The notes beneath the pieces are model-generated. The model was not told the origin of the DNA. It made no database searches and saw nothing but the letters and a program-made list of their open reading frames with translations. Positions 18,871 to 27,904 of a DNA stretch of 50,001 nucleotides are shown piece after piece. The DNA comes from Planctomycetota bacterium. GTDB lineage: Bacteria; Planctomycetota; UBA8108; UBA1146. The stretch's first letter is position 1. Each line of letters starts with the position of its first letter. The DNA is taken from NCBI GenBank assembly GCA_028825265.1, contig JAPKAM010000009.1, positions 1-50,001 on the forward strand, given 5' to 3'. Both the position numbers and the translations under genes were made by a program.

Positions 18871-19692
18871 ACGGGCTCCGACGATAGCGTCACAGGCGCT
18901 GGCTGTCCAGATCGCCCGTCCACTTCTGGTCCAGAGGACGACCAGAGACCGCTATCGGTACTGGCGGCACTGGCAGCACTGCTGTGGCCGGAAAGGTGCC
19001 GTCTCTGTGGCCTGGTTCCCCTGCCCGGATTCGCTCTGTGCCGCGATTGCCACGCCGATCTCCCACCTCTGTCACCCTGCTGTCGCCGCTGCCTGCAGCA
19101 AGAGGGGCCATTCGAGCGCCGCTGCCCCGGCTGTCTCGGAGAACTCCCGAAGCGACCACTGGTGCACATCTCGACTCATGAGGGTTCTCTCCGAGATCTG
19201 ATTTTGAAGGGGAAGCGCCACCAGCGCGACGATCTCGCCCGACTACTGGCGACCACCCTGGTCACCAGTATGCGGCCAGGAGAAGCACTCAAGGCTTCAC
19301 CCCGCTTCAACAGCAGCGCCCCCCCCACCGTGGTGGCGGTACCGAGGCACTGGCGTAGACGCTGGATCGAGGGGGTCTCCTTTGCCGAACGTCTGGCGAT
19401 TCCCATCGCGCACCAGCTGGATCTGAGATACCAGCGGCTGCTGTGGCGGCGCGCGGGACCCGCTCAGGTCAGTCTCCCGGCTCAAAAACGGCGAGCTCTC
19501 GGAGCCGCTGCGTTCCGAAGTCGCCCACCATCGAAGGCTCCAGCGGGTCGTGGCATCGTGCTGGTCGACGACGTCTACACCACCGGTGCCACGATGCGTG
19601 CAGCGACCGGGGCCCTCGAATCGGCCGGATTTCAAGTCGTATTGTGGATGGTCGCCAGCGTCAGTGGCGCTCCCTCACGGCATCCACTGTAG
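18844..19692 (+). CDS. comF: ComF family phosphoribosyltransferase-like protein (start uncertain)
   Basis: ComF-type proteins aid DNA uptake or related processes. The sequence has the N-terminal zinc-finger cysteines (CRLCGL, CRDCHADL, CCRRC, CPGC) and the C-terminal PRTase loop VLVDDVYTTGATM; family length is about 240. The conserved part starts near 18990. After the tRNA-Met 5' end (18870) there is no in-frame ATG, GTG or TTG before the conserved cysteines; the nearest ATGs (18844, 18835) lie in the antisense of the tRNA. A CTG at 18961 before ALAALLWPERC is the best alternative. The coordinate given is the nearest standard start, not a demonstrated one. It is divergent from the tRNA/gatCAB unit and convergent with the methyltransferase, nine bases away. 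Confidence 0.8.
   Translation: MLYQLSYTGTGSDDSVTGAGCPDRPSTSGPEDDQRPLSVLAALAALLWPERCRLCGLVPLPGFALCRDCHADLPPLSPCCRRCLQQEGPFERRCPGCLGELPKRPLVHISTHEGSLRDLILKGKRHQRDDLARLLATTLVTSMRPGEALKASPRFNSSAPPTVVAVPRHWRRRWIEGVSFAERLAIPIAHQLDLRYQRLLWRRAGPAQVSLPAQKRRALGAAAFRSRPPSKAPAGRGIVLVDDVYTTGATMRAATGALESAGFQVVLWMVASVSGAPSRHPL
18881..18909 (-). promoter_or_regulatory. Sigma70-type promoter of tRNA-Met
   Basis: On the minus strand -35 TGGACA (18909-18904), a 17-bp spacer, and -10 TATCGT (18886-18881), ending 10 bp before the tRNA 5' end. Confidence 0.65.
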
Positions 19693-19701
19693 GAAATGCG
19701 C

Positions 19702-20589
19702 CTAGGGAATGGCCACCAAGTAGGCGATCCAGGCATCGGTATTCTCAGCTCGGGACTGAAGGGTGAACTCCCCGTCCCCTTCCCCCTCCTCGTCGACACC
19801 CTCCCAGTAGACTTCGACCGCAGAGAAGCCCGCATCGAGGAGGATCTCCTGGCTTTCTCGCATGCCGTAGCGACGCCAATCATAGGTAAACGCTCGTTTC
19901 ATCTTCGAGCCATCGGGAAAGTGAAAAGAGATGTGACAGAGGATTTCATCACTGACTCCGCACACCTTGTCCTGATCCCAGATGTAAGCGAAGCCGTCCT
20001 TCTCGTGCTCCTCTTCCATCTCCTCGTAGGCTTCCTTGCCGCCGTAGATGTCGAGAATGAAAAGCCCGTCGGAATTCAGACTCGATCGAACTGAACTGAA
20101 GTACTCGAGCAATTCCTTGCGCTGCTTGAAAATCCACCAGGAAAAGTTCATGGCACAGACGATGTCGACCGGATCCTTGGGGGCATCCAGCACGTTGGCG
20201 ATTCGCAGATCGACACGGGAGCGCTGCTCGTCATCCAATTTGGAGAGATTATTTTCGATGCCCCAGTTCACCGTCTCCACATCCAGATCGTACCCAATCG
20301 CCTTGCGTTGCGGATCTTCCTCGACCCAGGTGGACGAGAGCAAACCAGTACCGCAAAAGTCTTCCCTCATAACGATTGCGTCACGATTGAACTTCATCGA
20401 GAACAGTTTTGACATGAACTCGTTGTCTGCCGAAGGCTCCTGAACCGCTCTCTGATACAAGTCGTATTTGTTGGCCAGAAAAGCCAGCCGATCGGGTTTC
20501 TTCTTCTTGTTCTTCTTATTCTTTTTTGACTCGGCAACCACGCAATCCCCTAACCCACTGATGTTGTACTTCTGGAACGCTATCCCCAC
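19702..20589 (-). CDS. Class I SAM-dependent methyltransferase
   Basis: A 295-residue protein with a Rossmann methyltransferase fold: motif I REDFCGTGLLS (about residues 75-85), acidic loop IGYDLD, VDIVCAMNFSWW and LDIYGGKEAY. A Lys-rich N-terminus (SKKNKKNKKKKPD) precedes the domain. Substrate unknown. Both possible starts are GTG (20589 or 20541, the latter directly before VAESKKNKK and after a GGGG site). It may be co-transcribed with the FAD oxidoreductase gene upstream (27-bp gap). Confidence 0.82.
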   Translation of the reverse strand: MGIAFQKYNISGLGDCVVAESKKNKKNKKKKPDRLAFLANKYDLYQRAVQEPSADNEFMSKLFSMKFNRDAIVMREDFCGTGLLSSTWVEEDPQRKAIGYDLDVETVNWGIENNLSKLDDEQRSRVDLRIANVLDAPKDPVDIVCAMNFSWWIFKQRKELLEYFSSVRSSLNSDGLFILDIYGGKEAYEEMEEEHEKDGFAYIWDQDKVCGVSDEILCHISFHFPDGSKMKRAFTYDWRRYGMRESQEILLDAGFSAVEVYWEGVDEEGEGDGEFTLQSRAENTDAWIAYLVAIP

Positions 20590-20616
20590 AGATCATCCAG
20601 ACTTCAGATCACTTCT

Positions 20617-21750
20617 TCAAGTTGTTTCGGAACGGTTCAGCAGGAAACGATCTTCACTCCAGCAAAGTTCGGGTTCGAGTCCATCGATCCCATCGATGAT
20701 TCCCGCGGCGACCCGGCGGCCCACCGCTGGCGATGCGGTCACCCCGTGCCCGCCAAGACCGACCGCCCAGTGCCACCCCTCGATCCGAGGATCGGGACCC
20801 AACAAAAACTGGCGATCTCGACAGAAGTTTCGATGACCCGCCCAGATCTGACGCGGTTCAATCGTTGAAAATGAGTCGATCAACGGGCCCACCCGCTGGG
20901 CCACTCGCTGCCATGGATCGCCACAGACGGTCGCACGACCCGGCTCATCCCGAATCTCCTCACAGCCACTCCAGAGTGATTCCTCGGCACCCAACTTGAG
21001 ATACCAGCCCGGATCATGAGCCCAGATCCAGGGTCGAAGTCGAGCCGGATTGCCGATCGGATCGGCACGGACACAACTTCGCAGGTACGGGGTCAATTCG
21101 ATGGGAACACCCGCCGCTTCAGACCATTGCCCGGCCCAGGCTCCGCTGGCCACCACCAGTGACTCCGCTTTCACTTCGATTCCATCGATATGAATCGATT
21201 CAAAGCGTCGATTGTGGATTCGTGGATCATGAGCTCGAGATCCCATCCTCAATTCAACTCCCGCATCTTGGGCCTCGGCTGCAAAGTGTCCCAGCAAGGC
21301 CGGCACTTGCAGTACACCGTCCGCCTCGACGAATCGTGCTTCGCCAGCGGGGAGTTGCTGAAACTCCGGAAACATGGTGCGAAAACGCAGTTCATTCCAA
21401 CGGCTAAACTCGACCTGGCTCCAGCAAGAATCAGGAATCTCTCCTGCGGGGTCAAAAATTACCGATCCGCTGCGACGAAAGGGGGAGTCGTTCCGATTCG
21501 GATCCCACAGCGACTCGATCTCATCGGCACCCTCGATGCAAAGGCGAGTGGTGATGGGATGTTCCGCCACCCTCCGAATCAAACCGGCGTTTCGACCACT
21601 GGAGTGACTTCCAGGCCTCATTTCCTGCTCGATCAGCAGGATCGGCCCGATCCCGCGCCGGGCACAACTCGCTGCAGTGGCCAACCCCGCCAATCCACCT
21701 CCGACAATCACCAGTTGCCAGATACGGGCAACATCTCGCCGACTCGGCAT
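20617..21750 (-). CDS. FAD-dependent oxidoreductase, DAO (glycine/D-amino acid oxidase-like) family
   Basis: A 377-residue flavoprotein. The Rossmann dinucleotide motif is VIVGGGLAGLATAASCARRG near residues 14-33, followed by LLIEQE and SSGRNAGLIRR; the FAD/substrate end carries AVGLGGHGVTASPAVGRRVA. The DAO family oxidises amines such as glycine, sarcosine or D-amino acids; the substrate here is unknown. ATG 21750 (or 21753 next to it) follows GGAG. An in-frame extension to 21858 would translate an 11-bp tandem repeat and is not favoured. Confidence 0.85.
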   Translation of the reverse strand: MPSRRDVARIWQLVIVGGGLAGLATAASCARRGIGPILLIEQEMRPGSHSSGRNAGLIRRVAEHPITTRLCIEGADEIESLWDPNRNDSPFRRSGSVIFDPAGEIPDSCWSQVEFSRWNELRFRTMFPEFQQLPAGEARFVEADGVLQVPALLGHFAAEAQDAGVELRMGSRAHDPRIHNRRFESIHIDGIEVKAESLVVASGAWAGQWSEAAGVPIELTPYLRSCVRADPIGNPARLRPWIWAHDPGWYLKLGAEESLWSGCEEIRDEPGRATVCGDPWQRVAQRVGPLIDSFSTIEPRQIWAGHRNFCRDRQFLLGPDPRIEGWHWAVGLGGHGVTASPAVGRRVAAGIIDGIDGLEPELCWSEDRFLLNRSETT

Positions 21751-21775
21751 CATCGGACTCCATTCGTGCAAAGGG

Positions 21776-21808
21776 CCATTGAGGGACCATTGAGGGGCCA
21801 TTGAGAGA
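21776..21808. repeat. 11-bp tandem repeat, three copies
   Basis: CCATTGAGGGA, CCATTGAGGGG and CCATTGAGAGA at 21776, 21787 and 21798, just upstream of the likely start of the FAD oxidoreductase gene. The unit is not a multiple of three, consistent with untranslated sequence. Confidence 0.9.
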
Positions 21809-21942
21809 CTTATGACATGCCTTTGACGGGACCAGGAGGCCCGCTTCCATAAATCCACTAGAGAGATCGATGCCCCCCCCGGTATCCTCTCAGCCTACAT
21901 CAGAGACGGGGACTCGCAACAAACCCGAGAAGGGAACATCGA

Positions 21943-23772
21943 TTGACTCCTGAAATCGTCCTGAATCCTCAGATCATCGAAGTGTTGATCCTGCTCGTAG
22001 TTGCGTTGTTCCTCTTCGCCAGTGAACTGCTGTCGGTCGATGTCATCGCCATCACCTTGCTGCTCTACCTCACCACCCGAGGCATTCTACCCATCGAGGA
22101 GGCGTTGGAAGGATTTGGCCATCCTGCGGTGATCGGGGTGGGAGCCTTGTTCATCGTCAGTGAGGGTCTCATCCGCACCGGAGCCCTCGGCTTCCTGTCG
22201 AATCACCTGCAGGAGTGGAGTCGTGGAAGCAATCGGATTCTCACGGCTCTGATCCTTCTGATCGTGCTGGTTGCCAGTGCCTTTCTCAATAATACGCCGG
22301 TCGTAGCGATGTTCATCCCTGTGGCACTGGGAGTGTGCCTTCGAAGCGGCATGAACCCTTCGGCCATCCTGATCCCGCTCTCCTATGCCGCCATCCTCGG
22401 AGGTACCTGTACCCTCATCGGCACGTCCACCAACATCCTGGTCGCATCCATCGCGAGAGAAAGTGCCGGGATCGAACTGGGAATGTTCGAGTTCACCAAG
22501 TTGGGTGCAATTCTCGCTGCACTGGGGCTGGTCTACCTTCTAACGGTCGCTCCAAGATTGCTTCCAGAACGCCAGACCATCACCTCGCTAGCCAGCCTTG
22601 GCGGAGATCGACGGCACCGCGAGTACATCACCGAGATCGAGATTCGTGGCGGAGACCTGATCGGGAAGCGCTTCGGAGACACCATCCTCGCCACCGCCGG
22701 CAAGGTACGCATCCTGCAGATCATCCGTGGCGAAGAGATCATCTGGCCACCCCTCGATGAGGAAAACTTGCAACTGGGGGACGCCCTGGTGATTTCGGGC
22801 ACCATCGAGGACCTGATGGAGGTTCAAGACCAAACTGGAGTGGCCAGTTTGTCAGAGATCGTCTCCGAGACTCAAGGAACCGCGACTCAGAAAGAGGCGC
22901 AACTGGCCGAGTTGCTGGTGCTCCCGAGTAGTCCCTATGTCGGCCAATTGCTCGGCTCGGTTGAACTACGTCGACGATTCGGGCTCAACGTGATCGGTCT
23001 TCAACGCCACGGCATGCACATGCGTAGCAAAATCAGCGAACACCCACTTCGCATCGGCGACGTCTTACTGATCCAGGGCACCACCGAAGGACTCGATCGA
23101 ATTCGCGGCGAGGAAGGGCTGATCTTGATGTCCGGGGTCGACGATGTGGTGGTGCGTAAAAGCAAGGCACCGCTGGCGATCCTGGTCATCCTCGGTGTCA
23201 TCGGATGTCTCGCCACCCAGATCATGCCGATGGCCACGATAGCTCTGGCAGGAGCCGTGGCGATGGTCGTCACCGGATGCATCAGCGGATCCAAGGTGTA
23301 CGAGGCGGTGCAGTGGAAGGTGCTGGTGCTGATCGCCGGTACACTGGCGTTGGGAAAAGCGATGGAGACGAGTCAAACCGCAGGGTGGCTGGCAGATCAG
23401 GTAATTCATCTGCAACCGTATGTTGGCCCCTACGGCCTAGTCGTGGTCACCCTGATCGTCGCCGCATTGCTCACCGAGATGATTTCCAATGCGGCGGTCG
23501 CCGCGGTGCTGGTCCCGGTCGCCTTGAAGATCGCCACGCAGTTGGAGATCGTCATGCAACGAGAGGTGTCACCGATCCCCTTCGTGATGGCGGTCGCCTT
23601 CGGCGCTTCGCTCTCCTTCTTGACCCCCATCGGATATCAGACCAACACTCTCGTCTACGGCGCGGGAGGCTACCGTTTCAGCGACTTTGCCAAGGTCGGC
23701 GCCCCACTGGTGATCATCATCTGGGCCGTCGCAGGGCTGTTGATCCCCTACTTCTGGCCCCTCTATCTCTGA
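21943..23772 (+). CDS. SLC13-type anion permease with two RCK_C (TrkA-C) domains
   Basis: A 609-residue transporter of the divalent anion:Na+ symporter/ArsB-like superfamily. N-terminal membrane helices include the signature region AILGGTCTLIGTSTNILVA; the second half has FLNNTPVVAMFIP-like and ALLTEMISNAAVAAVLVPVA segments ending in TPIGYQTNTLVYG. Two RCK_C domains lie between the halves (about residues 215-290 and 320-390), as in bacterial sulfate or other anion transporters of this type. Substrate unknown. The start is TTG 21943 after AGAAGGGA. It is divergent from the FAD oxidoreductase gene and 15 bp from the convergent propeller gene. Confidence 0.9.
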   Translation: MTPEIVLNPQIIEVLILLVVALFLFASELLSVDVIAITLLLYLTTRGILPIEEALEGFGHPAVIGVGALFIVSEGLIRTGALGFLSNHLQEWSRGSNRILTALILLIVLVASAFLNNTPVVAMFIPVALGVCLRSGMNPSAILIPLSYAAILGGTCTLIGTSTNILVASIARESAGIELGMFEFTKLGAILAALGLVYLLTVAPRLLPERQTITSLASLGGDRRHREYITEIEIRGGDLIGKRFGDTILATAGKVRILQIIRGEEIIWPPLDEENLQLGDALVISGTIEDLMEVQDQTGVASLSEIVSETQGTATQKEAQLAELLVLPSSPYVGQLLGSVELRRRFGLNVIGLQRHGMHMRSKISEHPLRIGDVLLIQGTTEGLDRIRGEEGLILMSGVDDVVVRKSKAPLAILVILGVIGCLATQIMPMATIALAGAVAMVVTGCISGSKVYEAVQWKVLVLIAGTLALGKAMETSQTAGWLADQVIHLQPYVGPYGLVVVTLIVAALLTEMISNAAVAAVLVPVALKIATQLEIVMQREVSPIPFVMAVAFGASLSFLTPIGYQTNTLVYGAGGYRFSDFAKVGAPLVIIIWAVAGLLIPYFWPLYL

Positions 23773-23787
23773 TCGGTAGCGTTCTCG

Positions 23788-26700
23788 TCAGGGGCACACC
23801 GTCACGGGGCACTGCAACGTGTCGCCCGTTTGATCCTCGCCGCAACTGGCACCCGGTGCCGGTAATTCCGAGGCTCCCGCGAAGAGGTACGAGAGCAGTG
23901 CGATCGGGTCTCCGATATCGATGTTTCCATCATCATTACTGTCGTGGCCATCCTCACAGGTGGTGATGGAGGCGCCTCCGTTGAACAGGATCGCCAGCGT
24001 CGCTATGGCGTCGGAGATATCGAGTACACCGTCACCATTTCCGTCCCCACGGACGAAGAAGACTCCAGAACAGGATCCCGGTTGCGACAAGGGGTCGCTG
24101 GGGTCTGAACAAGCCAATCGCTCATCACCGTCGAAGTGTCCGTCCATGTCGCGATCGATTCCCATGCGCAGCGCCGATCCGACTGGAACCACAGTGAAGG
24201 TGACTTCCGCTCCGCTCACCGCCGAGTTTTTCAACTCCTCGAAGGTCGTCCCTTCAGCCACCATATCGGACTGGAAAACCTGACCGCCACTATTGATCAT
24301 CACCCAGCCACGCAGGAATCCACCTTGCACAGCTTTGGCGATGATACCCACCCGACCGACAGCGGCCTCATCGAGGAGGATCTGAACTTGTGCCAGAAGC
24401 ACCGGGTCATCGCGGTTGGTCTGGTCGAGGGTGATCTGTCGACCGACCCCTGCATGGGTGTCTTGACTGGGCGACCCGAGTGGCTCGAAGGGAGTCTGAT
24501 TGCTTCCAGTAGGAAGATCGGATCCGGAAAAGGCGAGCATCAATGCGGTCAGGTCTGCAATCTCCTGATCATTGACCACCGAGAACGCCGGCTCGGCGAA
24601 AAATCGTTCGACCGAATCGACTGATCCATCATGGAGCATCCCGAACCCGGAAGTATTCAACAGTTGAGTCGTGTTGAACCCACGACGCTTGTAGATGTTT
24701 CTCAGATGGGGAATCTTGATGTTTCTCTGGGTCGAGCCATCAACGCTGACCACGCCATGATGCTTCTCTCCCATCGGTCCATCCGGGATCGTCTCCATGT
24801 CAAAGCCGGAACTGAATGCCGAATTGGGACCGATGCCGATCGGCATGGTGTGACAGGTCACACACTGCAGGCCACCGTCGAGCCCAGCATTACGATAGAG
24901 ATCCAGACCGGCCACGGCATCTCCGACACCCAGCGGTTGCCCTTCGGGGGCGAATCTACCGGTGGTGTAGTGCCCATCCAACTCCAGTTGAGTCGGCAAC
25001 TGGTTGCGTGACCCTCGGAATGGATTGGGAGGGAAATAGATACTGGCTAGGTACGTCTCAAACTCCTGCATCGAGGTACCACCGAGCGGAAGATCAGCCC
25101 CATTGATCGACATGAAAGCGCCGCCAAAGGCCTCGATTCCGGCTCGATCTCCTCTCCAATGGTGAGGTTCCTTACCGATGATGTCCTGCATCGTCTGGGT
25201 CAGCATCGGTCCTTTCATCGGATGGAAATCTTCACAAGGATCGACCCCTGGAAGGGGCAATCCCATGTTGCAAACGTCAACGAAGGGTTCCTCTTCACCT
25301 GCGGGATCACCCAGATCCCAGGCGAGACGATCGGTCCTGGCATCGACATGGCAAGAAGCGCAAGAAACCTGTCCCATTCCGGATGTTAGATGGGTGTCGT
25401 AGAGGAACGTTCGACCCAGGCGAACCATCTCGCCAGTCGGATCATGATAACTGGCTCGGCCGCTCACGGTTCCGGTCTGAAGATCAACGGAAACGACGGA
25501 AGCATCGAAATGCTCCAGCACATACAACTTGCCACGAACTTCATCGAGCGCTAGGCCAGTCGCTCCCGCTCCGACATCGATCGGAGAAATCGCCTGATTG
25601 CGGGTTCCGTCGACCAGGATCCGGACCACGTTGCCGGAGCCCTTTCCTGCGACAAATGCTTCGGTCCCGGCCGCATTCCAAACGATGGCTCGAGGATCTC
25701 CGATGCTCAGCAGACGCTCCGGCTCGGGAACGCTAATGCCCCCGATCGGAAGATGTGGATTGAGATTCTGGACCAGAGGAACGGCTCCTGCCGCAGGATC
25801 GATCATGGCATGAAGTACATCGATGAAGTGACCATTGAGATTCGGCTCGTAGCGGATGTGATTGTGAGCGTCGGTGCCCACCACCGAGATGGCCCCATCT
25901 GTGGGACGAATTCCAATCGCCATGCAGATGTTCATCAAGGTCTTGATGTAGGTCACCGAATTGTCCGCAGTATCGATCACCGCCACGTCATGATCGGCCA
26001 GATCCCATCCCACCGGGCGACCCGAGAGTTGTGCCTGTGGCCCACTGACCAGATCTCCCCAATCATTGCCGTTGTCATCGACCCACACATCCTGATCAAT
26101 CTTCTTGACGATGAGACCGACCGCCGGAGCAACCCCTGCTGCCGGGTTGAAGGGCGGTTCGAATTCGGAACCGGCATTGGGTGGAGGATTGATCCCTCCA
26201 TAGGGTCCCGCAGAATTACTAACCACGTTCGGTGGATACGCGATGACATTGGCCGCTCCATCGAAACCGCCACCGAGTACCGTGGTGCCGTTGCCCGATT
26301 CGAAGATGGCACAATAGACGGTCGCTCCATCAGGACTCTTTGCGAGCGCACGCGGCTCCTCCCCGATCAGGGAGATCGACTGCGGAGAGGCGGAGAGATT
26401 GGCAGGATCAAACACCATGATTTCATCGGTTCCCGAGCAGGAGACATAGGCTCGTTCGGGAGTTCCAGCAAAGATGACGTCGCACGGTTCGTCCGCAGTC
26501 CTCAGAGTCCACCGAACATAGCCATTCTGCAGATCTACGATGCTGACACTGTCGGAGATCCGATTCACCACCCAAGCTTCGGTCGCACTTCTAGCCCTCA
26601 CCGAGACGGGATCGAGACCGACGGGCACCGACATCAACGCGACTGGAGCACCGGAACTGACATCGAAAATCTCCAGGTGAGCATCTGCGGTGTTGGTCGC

Positions 26701-26850
26701 CAGTAACAGATCGCCACCGACCACCAGTTCGATCGGATGAACCGGCGCGCTTTCCCAGTTGACCCAGGAATCTGCCGGAACCTGTGCTGACAGGCCAGAG
26801 CAGAGGGACAGAGCGAGTAACAAACCACACACATTCTTACTCAACGACAT
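23788..26850 (-). CDS. Secreted YVTN beta-propeller / di-heme c-type / dockerin-like protein
   Basis: A 1020-residue exported protein with a signal peptide (MSLSKNVCGLLLALSLCSGLSAQ). Residues about 30-470 form a YVTN-type propeller (SISIVDLQNGYVRW, PDGATVYCAIF, SVVSVDLQTGTVSG). Two c-heme sites follow, CASCH (about residue 497) and CVTCH (about 662), with the layout of a di-heme cytochrome c peroxidase/MauG-like domain. Residues about 945-1015 hold two EF-hand-like dockerin repeats (GDGNGDGVLDISDAIATLAIL and DSNDDGNIDIGDPIALLSYL). Likely periplasmic or extracellular redox protein. MauG-like peroxidase function is inferred, not shown. Gene precedes nothing obvious; a 124-bp gap separates it from the isomerase at 26975. 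Confidence 0.88.
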   Translation of the reverse strand: MSLSKNVCGLLLALSLCSGLSAQVPADSWVNWESAPVHPIELVVGGDLLLATNTADAHLEIFDVSSGAPVALMSVPVGLDPVSVRARSATEAWVVNRISDSVSIVDLQNGYVRWTLRTADEPCDVIFAGTPERAYVSCSGTDEIMVFDPANLSASPQSISLIGEEPRALAKSPDGATVYCAIFESGNGTTVLGGGFDGAANVIAYPPNVVSNSAGPYGGINPPPNAGSEFEPPFNPAAGVAPAVGLIVKKIDQDVWVDDNGNDWGDLVSGPQAQLSGRPVGWDLADHDVAVIDTADNSVTYIKTLMNICMAIGIRPTDGAISVVGTDAHNHIRYEPNLNGHFIDVLHAMIDPAAGAVPLVQNLNPHLPIGGISVPEPERLLSIGDPRAIVWNAAGTEAFVAGKGSGNVVRILVDGTRNQAISPIDVGAGATGLALDEVRGKLYVLEHFDASVVSVDLQTGTVSGRASYHDPTGEMVRLGRTFLYDTHLTSGMGQVSCASCHVDARTDRLAWDLGDPAGEEEPFVDVCNMGLPLPGVDPCEDFHPMKGPMLTQTMQDIIGKEPHHWRGDRAGIEAFGGAFMSINGADLPLGGTSMQEFETYLASIYFPPNPFRGSRNQLPTQLELDGHYTTGRFAPEGQPLGVGDAVAGLDLYRNAGLDGGLQCVTCHTMPIGIGPNSAFSSGFDMETIPDGPMGEKHHGVVSVDGSTQRNIKIPHLRNIYKRRGFNTTQLLNTSGFGMLHDGSVDSVERFFAEPAFSVVNDQEIADLTALMLAFSGSDLPTGSNQTPFEPLGSPSQDTHAGVGRQITLDQTNRDDPVLLAQVQILLDEAAVGRVGIIAKAVQGGFLRGWVMINSGGQVFQSDMVAEGTTFEELKNSAVSGAEVTFTVVPVGSALRMGIDRDMDGHFDGDERLACSDPSDPLSQPGSCSGVFFVRGDGNGDGVLDISDAIATLAILFNGGASITTCEDGHDSNDDGNIDIGDPIALLSYLFAGASELPAPGASCGEDQTGDTLQCPVTVCP

Positions 26851-26974
26851 TGAAACGACCTCTCAGGAGAATCAATAAAAGTGCGCACCTTGAAGGTCAC
26901 ACTTTCCAAAGCGGGTCCTGGCTCGGTAAGAAACAGGGCCCTGACCCGATGATAGGGGTATCGGACCAGGTTCA

Positions 26975-27895
26975 CTACCTAGAATACACGTCATCCATGC
27001 GACGGGAAATGTCTGCCAGGCGCTCCTGATCGCCGCCGCCCACCTCTGCGGACCCCCATCCTCGGTAGCCCACCTCCTCGAGTGCCTTCATCGTTTCGGA
27101 CCACTGAACCGATGAGTCCGGATCTCCGATCTTGCACTGGAATCCGGCCCACACCCCATCCTTCTCCTTGCGAGAGAGGGAGTAATCCTTGATATCGACC
27201 TTGATGGTGCGGGACCCCAGTTTCCTCACCCACTCGGGAGGACTGCCATAACGAACGATGTTGCCGGTGTCGAAGTACCAACCGACCCACGGGCTGTTGA
27301 ACTGATCGACATACTTGACCGCTTCATCGGCATCGGTGATGAAGTCGTTCCAGACATTTTCAAAGGCGATGCGAACCTTCAACTCGGCGGCGAGGGGAAT
27401 CAGTTCCTCGATCGACTCCGTCGATCGTTGCCACGCCTGCTCGTAAGTGACGCCATCCCGACAAACTCCTGGCACCACCAGAACCGTGGTGCCACCGAAG
27501 AGACGGCAATCTCTCAGAGCGGTCTCGACTCCTTCGATCCCCTCCCGACGAACCTTCTCGTCCGCTGCGGAAAGTGGCTTCCCCCAATGTGAAGAACACA
27601 CCACTCCGGGGATTTCGAGACCGGTCGCCGCCTTGGCACGTAGCACTTCTCGCCAGTCGAGCGATGACGGCGAATCGAGTTCGATTCCATCAAATCCGAC
27701 ATCCTTGAGGATTTGAAACTTTTCCTCCAGTGTCTTTCCGACCTTCGCCATGCCGATCTTGAGAGACTTCTTGAGGAGCGGTTTAGCTGTGGTCTCGCCT
27801 GGAATCATCATGGGGAACTCCGGTTTCATGGCACCGATCCAACTGCTGCCCACCACCCCAAGAGTCGCTGCTGAGATGAAATTTCTGCGATCCAT
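26975..27895 (-). CDS. Tat-exported sugar phosphate isomerase/epimerase family protein
   Basis: A 306-residue xylose isomerase-like TIM-barrel protein (AP endonuclease 2 superfamily). A Tat signal (MDRRNFISAATLGVVGSS) leads to GFDGIELDSPSS, ENVWNDFITDADEAV, YFDTGNIVRYG and DIKDYS, where Glu, Asp and His-like metal ligands are expected. Family members isomerise or epimerise sugars, and some act on 3-keto-sugars. Last gene of the eight-gene block; nine bases after the preceding Gfo/Idh gene. Start ATG 27895 follows GGGGG. Confidence 0.87.
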   Translation of the reverse strand: MDRRNFISAATLGVVGSSWIGAMKPEFPMMIPGETTAKPLLKKSLKIGMAKVGKTLEEKFQILKDVGFDGIELDSPSSLDWREVLRAKAATGLEIPGVVCSSHWGKPLSAADEKVRREGIEGVETALRDCRLFGGTTVLVVPGVCRDGVTYEQAWQRSTESIEELIPLAAELKVRIAFENVWNDFITDADEAVKYVDQFNSPWVGWYFDTGNIVRYGSPPEWVRKLGSRTIKVDIKDYSLSRKEKDGVWAGFQCKIGDPDSSVQWSETMKALEEVGYRGWGSAEVGGGDQERLADISRRMDDVYSR

Positions 27896-27904
27896 TGTGG
27901 CCCC

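Noticed and set aside
25753-26706. Plus-strand open frame of 317 codons
   Set aside because: Antisense to the YVTN/di-heme gene, with no recognisable domain.
26890-26960. Terminator between the isomerase and the YVTN gene
   Set aside because: Only CGGGTC/GACCCG pairs across a 25-base loop, without U-tract; too weak to call.
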